Shown: positions 9,198 to 18,842, numbered from the stretch's first letter. The stretch: DNA of 64,000 nucleotides from Haloarcula japonica DSM 6131 (GCF_000336635.1 NZ_AOLY01000040.1:140577-204576); one strand, 5' to 3'. Translations and numbers: made by a program. The notes: generated by a model not told the origin, from the sequence alone.

Positions 9198-11138
9198 ATG
9201 CAGCGTAGCAGTATTGCGAGTGTCATCTTCGCTGCTGTCGTGGTGTCGGTTGCGAGTGGTACCGCCGTCGCCGCTGTGACCGGAAGTCCGGCCATCGAAG
9301 TCGCACTCGCAGACAACACTGTCTCGCCGGGTGAGGAAACGACACTCGATGTCGTGCTCTCGAACAACGGTGAGCTCGATTCCGGTTCCAGCACGAACCC
9401 GAGTCTGAACAGCGAGGTGACCACCGCCCGTGGTTTGACTGTCGGTGTCAGCGACGGCGACGAACCGATATCGGTAACGACCTCGCGGCAGCTCACCGGA
9501 GATCTCGCCACGGGCGCATCGCAAACAGTGTCGTTCGATATCAGCGTTGACGACGACGCCAAATCCGGCTCCTATCGCGTCCCCGTCAAACTTGAGTACG
9601 ATCACTACAGCTACGTCTCCGAGGGGACGGGCGCTCGCGACTACGAGAGCAAGTCCCAAACTAAGTACGTCACTGTCCGAGTGAGCGACGACGCTACCTT
9701 CGACGTGGTAAATGTCGACTCCAACGCGCGTGTCGGTTCGACCGGCGGCGTCGAACTCACCGTTCAGAACACCGGAGAATCCGCCGCGACCGACGCTGCA
9801 GTAGCGCTGACGAGCCAGAACGCCGAGTTCACTGTCGGCGGCGGTGAGCAGAGTTCCCGGTTCGTCGACTCGTGGGCGGTTGGCGAGAACCGAACCTTCA
9901 ACTACCGCATCGGCGCGAGCGGCGATGCCGACCCCGAGCCGTACAACTTCGGACTCTCGGTCGCCTTCGACGACACCGATGGTGTCCGAACAGAGTCAGT
10001 CGGTAACACGGTCGGCATCGCTCCCGTACCTGAACAATCGTTCGCGGTGGTCAACACCTCCTCGACAGTACCCATCGGTAGCACCGGGGAGTACGAACTG
10101 ACCCTTCGCAACACTGGCCCGGTCACCGTCGACGACGCGACGGTGACGGTCACCGCACAGAGCAGCGACATCACATTCGGCGAAGCCAGTTCCACTTCGC
10201 AGTTTATCGGAGAGTGGAGTCCCGGCGAGGTCCGAACGGTAACTGTCGACGCAACGGCGAATTCGAACGCCGAGGTCCGCTCGTACGCGATGTCGGCGTC
10301 TGTCCAGTACGATGATCTCGAGGGCGACACGGGTACCGACGACGACCTTTCGCTGGGTATAGAGACGACACCGAAACAGAAGTTCTCGCTATCGGGTGTT
10401 TCCGGAAAGCTACAGGCAGGCGGGGACGGCACGCTCGAAGCCACGCTCACCAATGATGGCCCCCGGACCGTCGAAAACGCCGTGGTCAACTGGGAGAGTG
10501 ACCACTCCGCTCTCTCCCCACAGGGAACCCAGTACGCCGTCGGTAATCTCGAACCCGGCGAGTCGACGACCGTGGATTTCGGCGTCGACGTTTCTGATAG
10601 CGCCCGTGCGGGACCACGGCAGTTCGACTTCACGGTCGGTTACGAGGACGACAACGGCGACCAGCAGGCCAGCGATACGCTATCGGTCCAGTCCGATATC
10701 GCTGCCGGCGAAGACGAGTTTGGTCTCGCGGTCGGAGAACGAGCCATTACCGTAGGAGAATCGCGGGTTGTCTCGGTCGAAGTGACGAACAACCTCAACG
10801 AGACGGTTACCGACGTTGAGGCACGGCTGTTTGCCGACGATCCACTCAGCATCAGCGGATCGGATACTAGCTACATCGAGTCCTTAGAGCCCGGTGAGTC
10901 CACGACACTGGCGTTCGAGGTATCGGCGGCATCTGCCGCGACAGCGGGAAGCACGTATCCGATGTCATTTGATTTCCGCTATACAGATACCGATGGGAAT
11001 ACCCATCTGTCGGATACGTTCAGGAAGCCACTCGATGCGACTCCCCAGAGCGGCGGTGGGCCGCCTATCGCACTCATCCTGGGGCTGGGAGTAATTGTCA
11101 TCGGTGGTGTCGCAGTCGTCTACTGGAGGCGCGACTGA
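9198..11138 (+). CDS. Secreted/membrane-anchored COG1361-type repeat protein
   Basis: 646 residues. Signal peptide at residues 1-26 (SIASVIFAAVVVSVASGTAVAA). Four to five Ig-like beta domains follow, of the S-layer-related COG1361/CARDB type, each with a signature such as GSTGGVELTVQNTGESAATDA, GSTGEYELTLRNTGPVTVDD or GTLEATLTNDGPRTVENA and a W/LEPGES.T motif. A C-terminal helix (PIALILGLGVIVIGGVAVVYW) and RRD tail anchor it in the membrane with the bulk outside. It starts with a strong Shine-Dalgarno and its stop overlaps the start of an MMPL/RND transporter (TGATG). It is probably an extracellular partner of that transporter, perhaps in lipid or cell-surface export; that role is inference. 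Confidence 0.85.
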   Translation: MQRSSIASVIFAAVVVSVASGTAVAAVTGSPAIEVALADNTVSPGEETTLDVVLSNNGELDSGSSTNPSLNSEVTTARGLTVGVSDGDEPISVTTSRQLTGDLATGASQTVSFDISVDDDAKSGSYRVPVKLEYDHYSYVSEGTGARDYESKSQTKYVTVRVSDDATFDVVNVDSNARVGSTGGVELTVQNTGESAATDAAVALTSQNAEFTVGGGEQSSRFVDSWAVGENRTFNYRIGASGDADPEPYNFGLSVAFDDTDGVRTESVGNTVGIAPVPEQSFAVVNTSSTVPIGSTGEYELTLRNTGPVTVDDATVTVTAQSSDITFGEASSTSQFIGEWSPGEVRTVTVDATANSNAEVRSYAMSASVQYDDLEGDTGTDDDLSLGIETTPKQKFSLSGVSGKLQAGGDGTLEATLTNDGPRTVENAVVNWESDHSALSPQGTQYAVGNLEPGESTTVDFGVDVSDSARAGPRQFDFTVGYEDDNGDQQASDTLSVQSDIAAGEDEFGLAVGERAITVGESRVVSVEVTNNLNETVTDVEARLFADDPLSISGSDTSYIESLEPGESTTLAFEVSAASAATAGSTYPMSFDFRYTDTDGNTHLSDTFRKPLDATPQSGGGPPIALILGLGVIVIGGVAVVYWRRD

Positions 11139-13615
11139 TGTCACTGGCGGACAGGGTTGAAACGGCGACCGAACTCCTCAATACGACAATCGTGGACCGA
11201 CCACGAGCGGTTATCGTCGTATTTCTGCTTCTTACAGGCGTCTTCGTCGGCGGGCTAGGGTCTGTACAGGTGAGTGCTGGCGGACTTGATGCGTTCACGG
11301 ACGGACTACCTGAACAGGAGGCCGAAGACGAAGTCACGGAGAATTTCGAGGGTCCGTTTCAGTCGGACACGCAGGACACGACGCAACTCATCCGGACGGA
11401 TAGCAATGTTCTGACCAAACAAGCACTTGTCCGTGACGCACGCCTTCTCGAACGCGTTGGGGAACGTGCTGACCTCCGGATGGAGTCGGCCAGTGGTCCG
11501 GCTCCGATTATCGCGCAGCAGCTAAACCCGTCAGCGACAACGCCGGAAGCATACCGGCGAACGCTCGAACGTGCGTCCCGGACCGAAATCAGACAGGCTG
11601 TTCGAGAGCTCGAAGATGAATCCCGGCTTACCGGCTCGCTGTCAAACGATTTCAACCCAACTAGTGTCTCGGCGTCTGCATCAATCACGACGGTCTCACA
11701 CGACTTCCCCGTGAGTTTCGACGATCTAACCGCTGTCCAGACGGACATTCAGGCGATTGCTGACGATGGACCCGGCGACGTTCGTGCGTTCGGGTCCGGG
11801 ACTACCGAATCAGAGATACGGCAGTCCATGACGGATTCGCTTACGATTGTGATGCCAGTGGTGATACTGCTGTTACTGTTCTTCCTGGTGGTCGCGTATC
11901 GTGACCCCATCGACGTACTGCTGGGACTGGTCGCGCTCGTGATGACGATTATCTGGACGTTTGGATTCCTCGGGTACGCCCGGATTCCGTTTAGCCAGCA
12001 GATGATCTCAGTCCCGGTGTTACTGCTTGCTGTTGGCGTTGACTTCGGTATCCACATCATCAATCGCTATCGGGAAGAGACAGAGCGCGGGTTCACAGCG
12101 GTTGAAGCGATGCGAGAAGCGAACGACCAGCTCATCGTCGCGTTTATTATCGTGACTGTGACAGCAGTGTTCGGGTTCGGTGCGAACGTTATTTCTACGC
12201 TTGCACCGATTCAGAACCTGGGCATCGCTTCAGCAGTTGGTATTCTCTTCACATTCCTCCTCTTTGGGGTGTTCTTACCCGCGGCCAAGTTGGTGAGCGA
12301 TGACCTGCGCACGCGTCTCGGCGTTCCGGAATTCAACTCCGCTCCGATTGCGTCGGAGGATTCAGTCCTCGGACGAGTGCTAGCGTTTCCTGCACAAGTG
12401 AGCCAGTACGCCCCTACAGTGATCGTCTTGGGGTTACTCCTGTCTGGTGGCGTAATGGGCGCGTATGGGTCGGGCGTCGGGACCTCGTTCGAAAACGAGG
12501 ACTTCCTTCCGCCCGAAGAGATTCCGGCCTACCTCACAGAGTTGCCTGAGGCGGTCAGTCCAGGTGAGTATACGGTCACGTCGACGATCAACTTGCTCGA
12601 TGACAAATTCGGAAGCAGCCAAGGCAGTACCGTGACAGTATATGTCCAAGGGAACCTCAAGCAAGACCACGCTCTCGAAGCCCTCGCCGCCCCGAACGAC
12701 AACCCTCCAGAGCCACTTGCAGTCGGACCTGGCGGGCAGGCAGAGACACAAAGCATCGTAACTGTCATCAAATCCCACGCGAATCAAAACGAAGAATTCG
12801 CCGAATTAGTCGCCCGAAACGACCAGAACGACAACGGAATTCCCGACCAGAATCTCGACCTGATTTACGACGAACTGTTCTCGTCCTCGGCGAGCGACCG
12901 GGCCGAACAGTACCTCACTGAGGATTACCGGTCCGCGCAGATCGAGTATCGGACTGACTCCGACGCCTCACAGACAGAGGTGACAGCCGGAGGGTCTGCG
13001 ATGGCAGACAGGCTCCGGTTCGAAGCGACGGCCACGGGGAGCGTCGTCGTCCTGGCCGCGGTAATGGACCGCATCTTCCAGTCGGCGATTCAAGGACTCG
13101 TTATGGCAGTCGCACTGACCGCTGTATTCCTCGTGCTTATCTACGGCATCTTGGAACGGAAGCCACTGCTTGGAGTTGTCAATATCTTCCCGATACTGGT
13201 ATCGATTGCATTCCTGCTCGGGACGATGCGATATCTGAACATCACGCTAAATGCACTGACAGCGACGATTCTCTCTATTTCGGTTGGGGTTGGAATCGCC
13301 TACTCGGTGCATACGACCCACCGGTTCATCGACGAATACGATGCGGCGACCGGTGCCCACGAGGCAATGATGGTCACGCTGACGGGAACTGGTGGCGCAC
13401 TATTCGGAAGTATGCTGACGACGGCGTTGGGGACCGGTGCCCTTGCACTGGCCATCACCCCGATTCTCGGCAATTTCGGCGTCCTGATCGGCCTGAGTGT
13501 CACCTATTCGTTCCTGGCAGCGGTGGTCGCACTCCCGCCCGCAGTGTTGCTCTGGGAACGACTGCATCAGTGGGACTTCGAGCTACTGGCTCGTCTCCGG
13601 CCGGTAATGTCGTGA
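11138..13615 (+). CDS. MMPL/RND-superfamily transporter
   Basis: 825 residues with the RND two-fold repeat: a first transmembrane helix near residue 25, a large external domain, a five-to-six helix bundle from about residue 230 (IVMPVVILLLLFFLVVAY onward), a second external domain (about 440-640), and a second bundle (LVMAVALTAVFLVLIYGI onward). The conserved GVDFGIHIINRYREE stretch after the fourth helix and GVGIAYSVHTTHRFIDE in the second half are the sterol-sensing/MMPL motifs. Such proteins export lipids, pigments or hydrophobic compounds driven by ion gradients. Start overlaps the stop of the COG1361 protein gene, implying a two-component system. Substrate unknown. Confidence 0.9.
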   Translation: MSLADRVETATELLNTTIVDRPRAVIVVFLLLTGVFVGGLGSVQVSAGGLDAFTDGLPEQEAEDEVTENFEGPFQSDTQDTTQLIRTDSNVLTKQALVRDARLLERVGERADLRMESASGPAPIIAQQLNPSATTPEAYRRTLERASRTEIRQAVRELEDESRLTGSLSNDFNPTSVSASASITTVSHDFPVSFDDLTAVQTDIQAIADDGPGDVRAFGSGTTESEIRQSMTDSLTIVMPVVILLLLFFLVVAYRDPIDVLLGLVALVMTIIWTFGFLGYARIPFSQQMISVPVLLLAVGVDFGIHIINRYREETERGFTAVEAMREANDQLIVAFIIVTVTAVFGFGANVISTLAPIQNLGIASAVGILFTFLLFGVFLPAAKLVSDDLRTRLGVPEFNSAPIASEDSVLGRVLAFPAQVSQYAPTVIVLGLLLSGGVMGAYGSGVGTSFENEDFLPPEEIPAYLTELPEAVSPGEYTVTSTINLLDDKFGSSQGSTVTVYVQGNLKQDHALEALAAPNDNPPEPLAVGPGGQAETQSIVTVIKSHANQNEEFAELVARNDQNDNGIPDQNLDLIYDELFSSSASDRAEQYLTEDYRSAQIEYRTDSDASQTEVTAGGSAMADRLRFEATATGSVVVLAAVMDRIFQSAIQGLVMAVALTAVFLVLIYGILERKPLLGVVNIFPILVSIAFLLGTMRYLNITLNALTATILSISVGVGIAYSVHTTHRFIDEYDAATGAHEAMMVTLTGTGGALFGSMLTTALGTGALALAITPILGNFGVLIGLSVTYSFLAAVVALPPAVLLWERLHQWDFELLARLRPVMS

Positions 13616-13879
13616 TACACCGTCGATATGCTATCTTTAGATGTGATTATAGGGTACAATCTACACGGAGCATCTCGAAGACGGCTATCCGGATGGTGCC
13701 CGGCACCTGATCCAGTTTCTCTACGGTCCCTCAACGAACGGTGACGGGACAGTCGTCCTCGCGGCGAACAGGCGATAGGCCGGACCAAGCCGACTGGTTC
13801 CGTCGTCGTTACAGTCGCCGGTGGCAGGTCGATGGAATCCCCACACCCAATATCCCCCCGATGAAACGTCTGTCTACCG

Positions 13880-14311
13880 ATGATCCCCGACCTCGCTCTT
13901 GTAGCCGGATTCCTCATCTGTGGTACGTTCACCGTTGTTCTAGGGACCGTTCACTTCGCAATGCCGTGGCTACTGGACTTCGACGGTGCGATACCGACCG
14001 ATGGCGACTCGTTGCGTCCGCTCACTCTGTTTGTCGTCACATACCAGACGAAGCGGTCGGACGTCCGCGGGATTGCACAGATAATGAATCACGCCGTCAG
14101 CTACACTCTCGTTTCTATCGGGATTGTCGATCTGCTCGCATCGCGCTGGCTTGCGGCGTGGTTCGCGCCGTACCTGCTCGCATGGATCGCTGGCTGGTGG
14201 TTTCTCCGTGCGGCGACACAGCGGCACATGGGATCCCGACCGGGCGATTGGCTGGTCGCAGCCGGGTTCACGCTCATCGGCCTGTTCCATCTCGCGGTCG
14301 CTATGGGGTAG
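13880..14311 (+). CDS. Hypothetical membrane protein, four helices
   Basis: 143 residues. Four hydrophobic segments: LALVAGFLICGTFTVVLGTVHF, AVSYTLVSIGIVDLLAS, FAPYLLAWIAGWWFLRA and WLVAAGFTLIGLFHLAVAMG. The HF/W and T.HFAMP pattern near the start resembles small uncharacterised haloarchaeal membrane proteins. ATG at 13880 chosen because it opens directly into the first helix. A longer Arg-rich reading frame overlaps it in another phase, but only this frame has membrane-protein character. Stands alone, with 264 bases of non-coding DNA upstream. Function unknown. Confidence 0.7.
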   Translation: MIPDLALVAGFLICGTFTVVLGTVHFAMPWLLDFDGAIPTDGDSLRPLTLFVVTYQTKRSDVRGIAQIMNHAVSYTLVSIGIVDLLASRWLAAWFAPYLLAWIAGWWFLRAATQRHMGSRPGDWLVAAGFTLIGLFHLAVAMG

Positions 14312-14464
14312 CGGAACCGGTGGCTGACGTCTTCGTCGGAGAGCATACTGGTCTTTCCGTCCGAATCCGTTGTAACGGCTGCGACGACGTGGGACAGGGA
14401 AGTGCGGAAGCCGTCGAACAACACGACTGCATCGTCCAATGCGATACCCGTATCGGTATCCGTC

Positions 14465-15175
14465 TTACCAGTCATCTGTGTCCTCCCGCAGCCGCTTGCT
14501 CCGAGATGCGACGACATCCAGCCCTGGGCTGTAATAGTATCTCGGCTCCGCGTCCGGGCAGGCAAAGCCGTCTGCCCGCAACAGCGTGTCGGTTTCGACG
14601 GTCGCGGTGGCTGGGTACAGCGTCCACGCGTCGTGATCGACATCAGTGTAGCGGATCGACCCGTCAGGTGCTTCGGTGTAGAAGCGGTAGCGCTCAACGA
14701 GAAACTCCGCCAGTGGGTCAGTAGGCGCGTCGAACGGTTCGCCAGTCGGCCAGTAGGTGGCCTCGTAGCGGCCGGGACGGGCACCGGGATGTTGTCGCCG
14801 GCTCTCGAACCGCACGCGCCCGTCGTTCATCTCCAGCGCGATCCGGGCGTAGTAGTACGGAAGGTGGTGAAACAAACGAGCACCAGTGACGCTGGCAAGC
14901 CCCTGGGCGTCTAGGCTGAAAAAGTAGACACTCGGAACGCCGTCACGCGTGACGTACGTCCGGACGTTGATCTCCGGAAGCCGCACGCCCAGCGCCTGGG
15001 GAACTCCCTTCGGCCGAACGGCGACGTTCGTGAATGGGATCACTGAGAGCCACGCGCTCCCGTCGTGACGGTCCGCGGTGAGCGACGCAGGAAGATGGGC
15101 GTCCATCATCTCTGGATCGACCGGCCAGTTCTCGAACAACAGGTGACGCCAGCCCATCTCCAGTGGAACGACCAT
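14465..15175 (-). CDS. YqjF-family (DUF2071) protein
   Basis: 236 residues. The N-terminal motif MGWRHLLFENWPVDPEMM, then LPEINVRTYVTRDGVPSVYFFSLDA and the LP.YYARI block, are characteristic of DUF2071/YqjF proteins, whose length of about 240 residues matches. The fold is related to acetoacetate decarboxylases; bacterial YqjF is linked to metabolism of aromatic nitro compounds, but no reaction is firmly known. Convergent with the membrane protein at 13880. The gene starts 34 bases from a truncated permease relic, so its promoter overlaps the edge of decayed DNA. Confidence 0.85.
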   Translation of the reverse strand: MVVPLEMGWRHLLFENWPVDPEMMDAHLPASLTADRHDGSAWLSVIPFTNVAVRPKGVPQALGVRLPEINVRTYVTRDGVPSVYFFSLDAQGLASVTGARLFHHLPYYYARIALEMNDGRVRFESRRQHPGARPGRYEATYWPTGEPFDAPTDPLAEFLVERYRFYTEAPDGSIRYTDVDHDAWTLYPATATVETDTLLRADGFACPDAEPRYYYSPGLDVVASRSKRLREDTDDW

Positions 15176-15208
15176 ACAGCATAGTTAGGGTCACCGACAA
15201 AAATCACC

Positions 15209-15535
15209 TCCGTTACACTCGAAGGATCGGCACGTCTCATCGGTGCGACGCGGTTCGAGGCGTTCAAATATATGTCACTGTCGATGGCAAAACCAGGACT
15301 GATCGCTGTTGCGCTGTTTTCCCTACGCAGTCTCTTGGAACGAGTACATCATCCAAAGGTGCTGATGTCGGAACGTGAACTCTGGCCTCTGACTGTCGGG
15401 CTGTTCGCGCTTTCTGAGAGACAAAGGGACTTCTGTGGACAAATCACAGCTGTGAGTGTCCTGCTCGTCTTGCCAGCATTCGTCTTCTTCCTCAGGCAGT
15501 CCCTTCTCGAAGAGCCCCGGACCATTGGGGTCTGA
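15209..15535 (+). pseudogene. Stump of a sugar ABC permease gene (MalG-type, 3' end)
   Basis: In one frame the DNA encodes the EAA loop of a CUT1 permease (LEGSARLIGATRFEAFKYMSL, about 15218-15280), then MAKPGLIAVALFSL. A frameshift at about 15330 hides the conserved SWNEYI (the bases tcttggaacgagtacatc are present in another phase). The frame then resumes with LMSERELWPLTVGLFAL and ITAVSVLLVLPAFVFFL, ending in a mutated tail where active genes have a GLTAGAVKG-like end. The 5' two thirds of the gene are missing. It is therefore a relic of another sugar importer operon, truncated by rearrangement at about 15209. Confidence 0.72.
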
Positions 15536-16028
15536 CCAATCCCCAGCCGAATCACTCTCCTTGTTAGGTTACGTACTGATATCGATCTGAGTGAGAGAGT
15601 GAGTAGAGACGGTCCGACCTGAAATTATGTCAACAGCGTTCAGACTCGCTAATAGATTCAGAGAACGATTGTATTTCGGAGCCCAATCATATATTAGCCC
15701 TATACAAGAAGATAAATTCAGATATAATATCTAAAATCTCTAATTTACACTAATATATGGTAAAATAAATCGAAATAGGGTGTATATAGTACCATCAAAC
15801 TCTGATATGGAGCTATTCATGTCGATACCGTGTTGGTTGATCGTGAGTTTGACAGCCAGCATCTGTTGCTCCTTTGTGTTACCACTGCTACTGAGCATCG
15901 AGTGGCACTAACAGCCGTTAGTGATATATAATATTCGTATTGACAATTCATGTTAGCAGCACCTGATAGTAGTGAACGGTGGTAATTCATCAGGAGAAGT
16001 ACGGTGTGAGAACACTTCGATTGTCGTT
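15536..16028. other. AT-rich gene-free region with transposase debris
   Basis: Strongly AT-rich from about 15690 to 15790 (runs such as agataatatct, taatatatgg). The only coding trace is a transposase fragment at 15806-15931. Together with the permease stump just upstream this looks like a rearrangement hot spot. Confidence 0.55.
15806..15931 (+). pseudogene. Fragment of a DDE transposase (ISH3/IS4-like)
   Basis: The plus-strand frame reads YGAIHVDTVLVDREFDSQHLL, then degenerates and stops at 15929-15931. The VLVDREFDS block matches the region of the second catalytic Asp in haloarchaeal ISH3/ISH51- and IS4-type transposases. About 40 codons remain, and no start codon or ends are visible. Short match, so only moderately certain. 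Confidence 0.45.
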
Positions 16029-17477
16029 TCAGGCGTGCAACCGGTCGAGCCACTCGTTGACCGGGGTGAACTCATCGGTATCGAACGTAGCCCCGACGCC
16101 GAACGGCGCGTCGACGACTGAGGTCAGGTCGAGTCTTCCGTCTTGCACGTCAAGCGTCGGGAAGCCATCCTCGTGACGGCGGTAGAGGTCGCCATGGGCC
16201 TCCAGGACCTCGTTCTGTACCGATTCGGGGAACGCATCGAGGCCCCGGAAGTAGTGGTGCCCGTTCCGTTCGACGTGGTCGGCGCTGATGGTCGCCGTCA
16301 CTGCAAGATCCTGTAGAAGCTCCACCGGGCCCACAGTTGTCAGATCCTCGACACTCAATACGTATTGCTGGTCGGTGTCGGTGCGGTTGCGATAAGCGAT
16401 CAGGCAGGCGTTGACCACGCCCTTGAACACGCCCTTGCAGTTCTTGTGACTCGTTCCGGCGTACCCGTACTCGAGGGCCGTCCCAGCGCTGTCGATCCGC
16501 CCGTCCGACTCGTCGATGATGATCGGCGGAGCGTCGTCCCACCGTTCGAGAACGTCCTTCGTCGCGGACGTGAACGCGTCATCGCGAGCAAGGGGTTGTT
16601 CGACGTAGGTGAGTCGTTCGAAGAGGTCCGCAAGGGCGGGCTCGTCAGCGTGAGACGTCCACTGGCGTTTGAATTCCTTGACGGACTCGTAGCCTTCGTT
16701 GGCGTCGACTGTACATCGGTATTCCGTGACGCTAAGATCGGCGAGCAGCTCGGCGATCTCCACGAGACGTTGGCGGTCCCGCTCCACGTCCGCGGAGAGC
16801 TTTATTTTGAAGTGGCTCACGTCGTCCTGGCGGACGTACTCCGCGAGCGTCTGCGGGAGACCGTCATCGAGGCGGGACTCGGGTGCTAAGTCATTGTCGG
16901 TCAGGGGGTCTTCTTGGCCGACAGTGTGGCGTATCGCGGTGGAGGTCAGCGGTTCCGCCGGCAGGAGGTCGGCAGGTTCGTACGCGGAGAGTTCCTCGTA
17001 GATGCGACCCAAGTCGATGCCGAGTGAGTTCTCCCTGACTGCATCCGCGAACGTGGTGTCCTTCCGCCGGCAGACGGCCTCGATCAGAGCTTGCTCAACG
17101 AGGCTGACCCCGTATGACCACAGGAGTGGCGGGTGGTCCGTTCCGCTCGCCCACTCTCGCTGGCGCTCGTACAGCGACCACCAGCAGGCGAAGGCGGTTG
17201 GCGCTGGCTCCAGCCTCCGTGCGTGGTCCACACCTGCCCGGAACACCTCGATCATATTGGTCAGGCCGTCGGCGAGGCGCATGTCCGGGTCCTTATAGAA
17301 CCATCCGGGGATCAGGCCCCCCATCGCGGTCCCGGTCCGAGTCTCGCCGTCGATCTCAGCATCTATCCGGAGGAAAACTTTCGGAATCTCGGTGACTTCG
17401 ACGTTACCGAAATGAAACGGCATCCGCGTTTCGAGGTCGAAGACACGAACTTCTGTGTCCGTAACTGAGACTGTCAT
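16029..17477 (-). CDS. Enolase-superfamily (mandelate racemase/muconate lactonizing-like) enzyme, long atypical form
   Basis: 482 residues, longer than usual members (about 350-400). Enolase-superfamily landmarks are present in order: HFKIKLS (KxK pair, about residue 225), RCTVDANEGY (first metal Asp, about 265), YVEQPL (metal Glu), IIIDESDG (third metal ligand) and TSHKNCKG (Lys, opposite side). The N-terminal cap begins with MTVSVTDTEVRVFDLETRMPF and has an unusual TAMGGLIPGWFYKDP loop. Expected role: metal-assisted dehydration or epimerisation of a sugar acid or related carboxylate. It is upstream-flanked by Gfo/Idh/MocA genes on the same strand and by an IclR-controlled importer, so it is probably catabolic. 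Substrate unknown. Confidence 0.8.
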   Translation of the reverse strand: MTVSVTDTEVRVFDLETRMPFHFGNVEVTEIPKVFLRIDAEIDGETRTGTAMGGLIPGWFYKDPDMRLADGLTNMIEVFRAGVDHARRLEPAPTAFACWWSLYERQREWASGTDHPPLLWSYGVSLVEQALIEAVCRRKDTTFADAVRENSLGIDLGRIYEELSAYEPADLLPAEPLTSTAIRHTVGQEDPLTDNDLAPESRLDDGLPQTLAEYVRQDDVSHFKIKLSADVERDRQRLVEIAELLADLSVTEYRCTVDANEGYESVKEFKRQWTSHADEPALADLFERLTYVEQPLARDDAFTSATKDVLERWDDAPPIIIDESDGRIDSAGTALEYGYAGTSHKNCKGVFKGVVNACLIAYRNRTDTDQQYVLSVEDLTTVGPVELLQDLAVTATISADHVERNGHHYFRGLDAFPESVQNEVLEAHGDLYRRHEDGFPTLDVQDGRLDLTSVVDAPFGVGATFDTDEFTPVNEWLDRLHA

Positions 17478-17693
17478 ACCAGCAAAAGATTCCAGACCAT
17501 TTTAGTACTTTCTTCTAATCGTCGCCGATGGGACGGCTACTCACTTACCGCTGGCTGTCGGGATGAACCCCGGGGTCCGGTCACCGTACTGTCCACTATC
17601 GGCGTCGGCGATTCCGAACGGCACGAGTGCTCCACGTGGCCGACACCGTCCCGCTCCAGTGCCTGTACGCTTCGCCAGGAGTGACCGCCGACA

Positions 17694-18842
17694 TCAGAGC
17701 TCCAGTTCGGGGACCTCGATCCGTCGGCCCTCGTCCCAGGACCGATAACTCGCCTCGGTCAGCTGCACGCCTTTCGCACCCTCGCGGAAGTCCCAGGGGA
17801 ACGGTTCGCCCGCGACGACGTGGCGGATGTATTTCGCCCACTGTTCCTTGAACGCGTTCTCGAACACTTGGTTGTTCGGGACGTCCTCCCAGTCGTCGTA
17901 GAAGTCGTGTTCGTTCGGCGTGTCGGGGTTCCACTCCGGCTTGGGGGTGTTGGAGTGGTGCTGAGTCTTGCACTCGCGCAGACCCGCGACCGCACTGCCC
18001 TCGGTCCCATCAACCTGGATCTCGAGCAGATCGTCCCGGTTGACGCGGACGGTCCACGAGGAGTTGAGTTGTGCAACGACGTCGCCTTCGAGTTCCATGA
18101 TGGCGTAGGCGGCATCTTCCGCGGTGGCCTCGTAGGCCTCGCCGTTCTCGTCAACACGCTCGGGGATGTGGATCTTTCCGAGACAACTGACCGTCTCCAC
18201 ATCGCCGAAGAGATTTTCGAGTACGTAGCTCCAGTGGGAGAACATATCGTCGATGATCCCGCCGCCGTCCTCAGCACGGTAGTTCCACGACGGGCGCTGA
18301 GCGGGCTGAACGTGGCCCGTGAACACCCAGTAGCCGAACTCGACGCGCACCGAGAGGAGGTCGCCGAAGAAGCCGTGATCGATGAGCCGCTGGAGCTTCA
18401 TCAGCCCAGGGAGCCAGAGCTTGTCCTGAACGATTCCGTGCTTCACGTCACTCTCCTTGGCAGCTCGGGCCACTTCCTTTGCTTCGTCGAGGTCCGTCGC
18501 GAGTGGTTTCTCGCAGTAGACGTGCTTGCCAGCATCGATAGCATTCAGGAGGGCCTCAGGCCGACGCGGCGTGACCTGGGAGTCGAAGTAGATCTCGTCG
18601 TCGCCATCCAGCACGGTTTCCAGTTCGGGGTCGACCGCGTACCGGTCGACGTCATGTTCCTCACACAGCGCCTGCAACTTCCGCTCGTTTCGACCGACGA
18701 GAATCGGGTCGGGGACGACCCGCTCGCCGCCGGGCAGTTCTACGCCGCCCTCCTCGCGTAGCGCCAGAATCGACCGAATGAGGTGCTGATTCGTCCCCAT
18801 CCGACCGGTGACGCCGTTCATGATGATGCCAACGTCTTGCAT
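17694..18842 (-). CDS. Gfo/Idh/MocA-family oxidoreductase (first)
   Basis: 382 residues from the ATG at 18842 (MQDVGIIMNGVTGRMG). A further upstream in-frame TTG at 18875 is less likely. N-terminal Rossmann fold with GVTGRMG in place of the usual GxGxxG; the family motif GKHVYCEKPLATDLDEA lies near residue 120. The C-terminal alpha/beta domain contains the FGDLLSVRVEFGYWVF strand and a DDMFSHWSYVLENLFGD metal-free active-site helix. Such enzymes oxidise or reduce sugars, inositols and other cyclic polyols with NAD(P). It is divergent from a second family member (154 bases apart), which suggests consecutive steps on one substrate. Confidence 0.88.
   Translation of the reverse strand: MQDVGIIMNGVTGRMGTNQHLIRSILALREEGGVELPGGERVVPDPILVGRNERKLQALCEEHDVDRYAVDPELETVLDGDDEIYFDSQVTPRRPEALLNAIDAGKHVYCEKPLATDLDEAKEVARAAKESDVKHGIVQDKLWLPGLMKLQRLIDHGFFGDLLSVRVEFGYWVFTGHVQPAQRPSWNYRAEDGGGIIDDMFSHWSYVLENLFGDVETVSCLGKIHIPERVDENGEAYEATAEDAAYAIMELEGDVVAQLNSSWTVRVNRDDLLEIQVDGTEGSAVAGLRECKTQHHSNTPKPEWNPDTPNEHDFYDDWEDVPNNQVFENAFKEQWAKYIRHVVAGEPFPWDFREGAKGVQLTEASYRSWDEGRRIEVPELEL

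Noticed and set aside
13741..14724. 327-codon plus-strand frame across the small membrane protein gene.
   Set aside because: Arg-rich, non-acidic and without domains. It overlaps the 13880-14311 frame with four clear membrane helices and the DUF2071 gene on the other strand.
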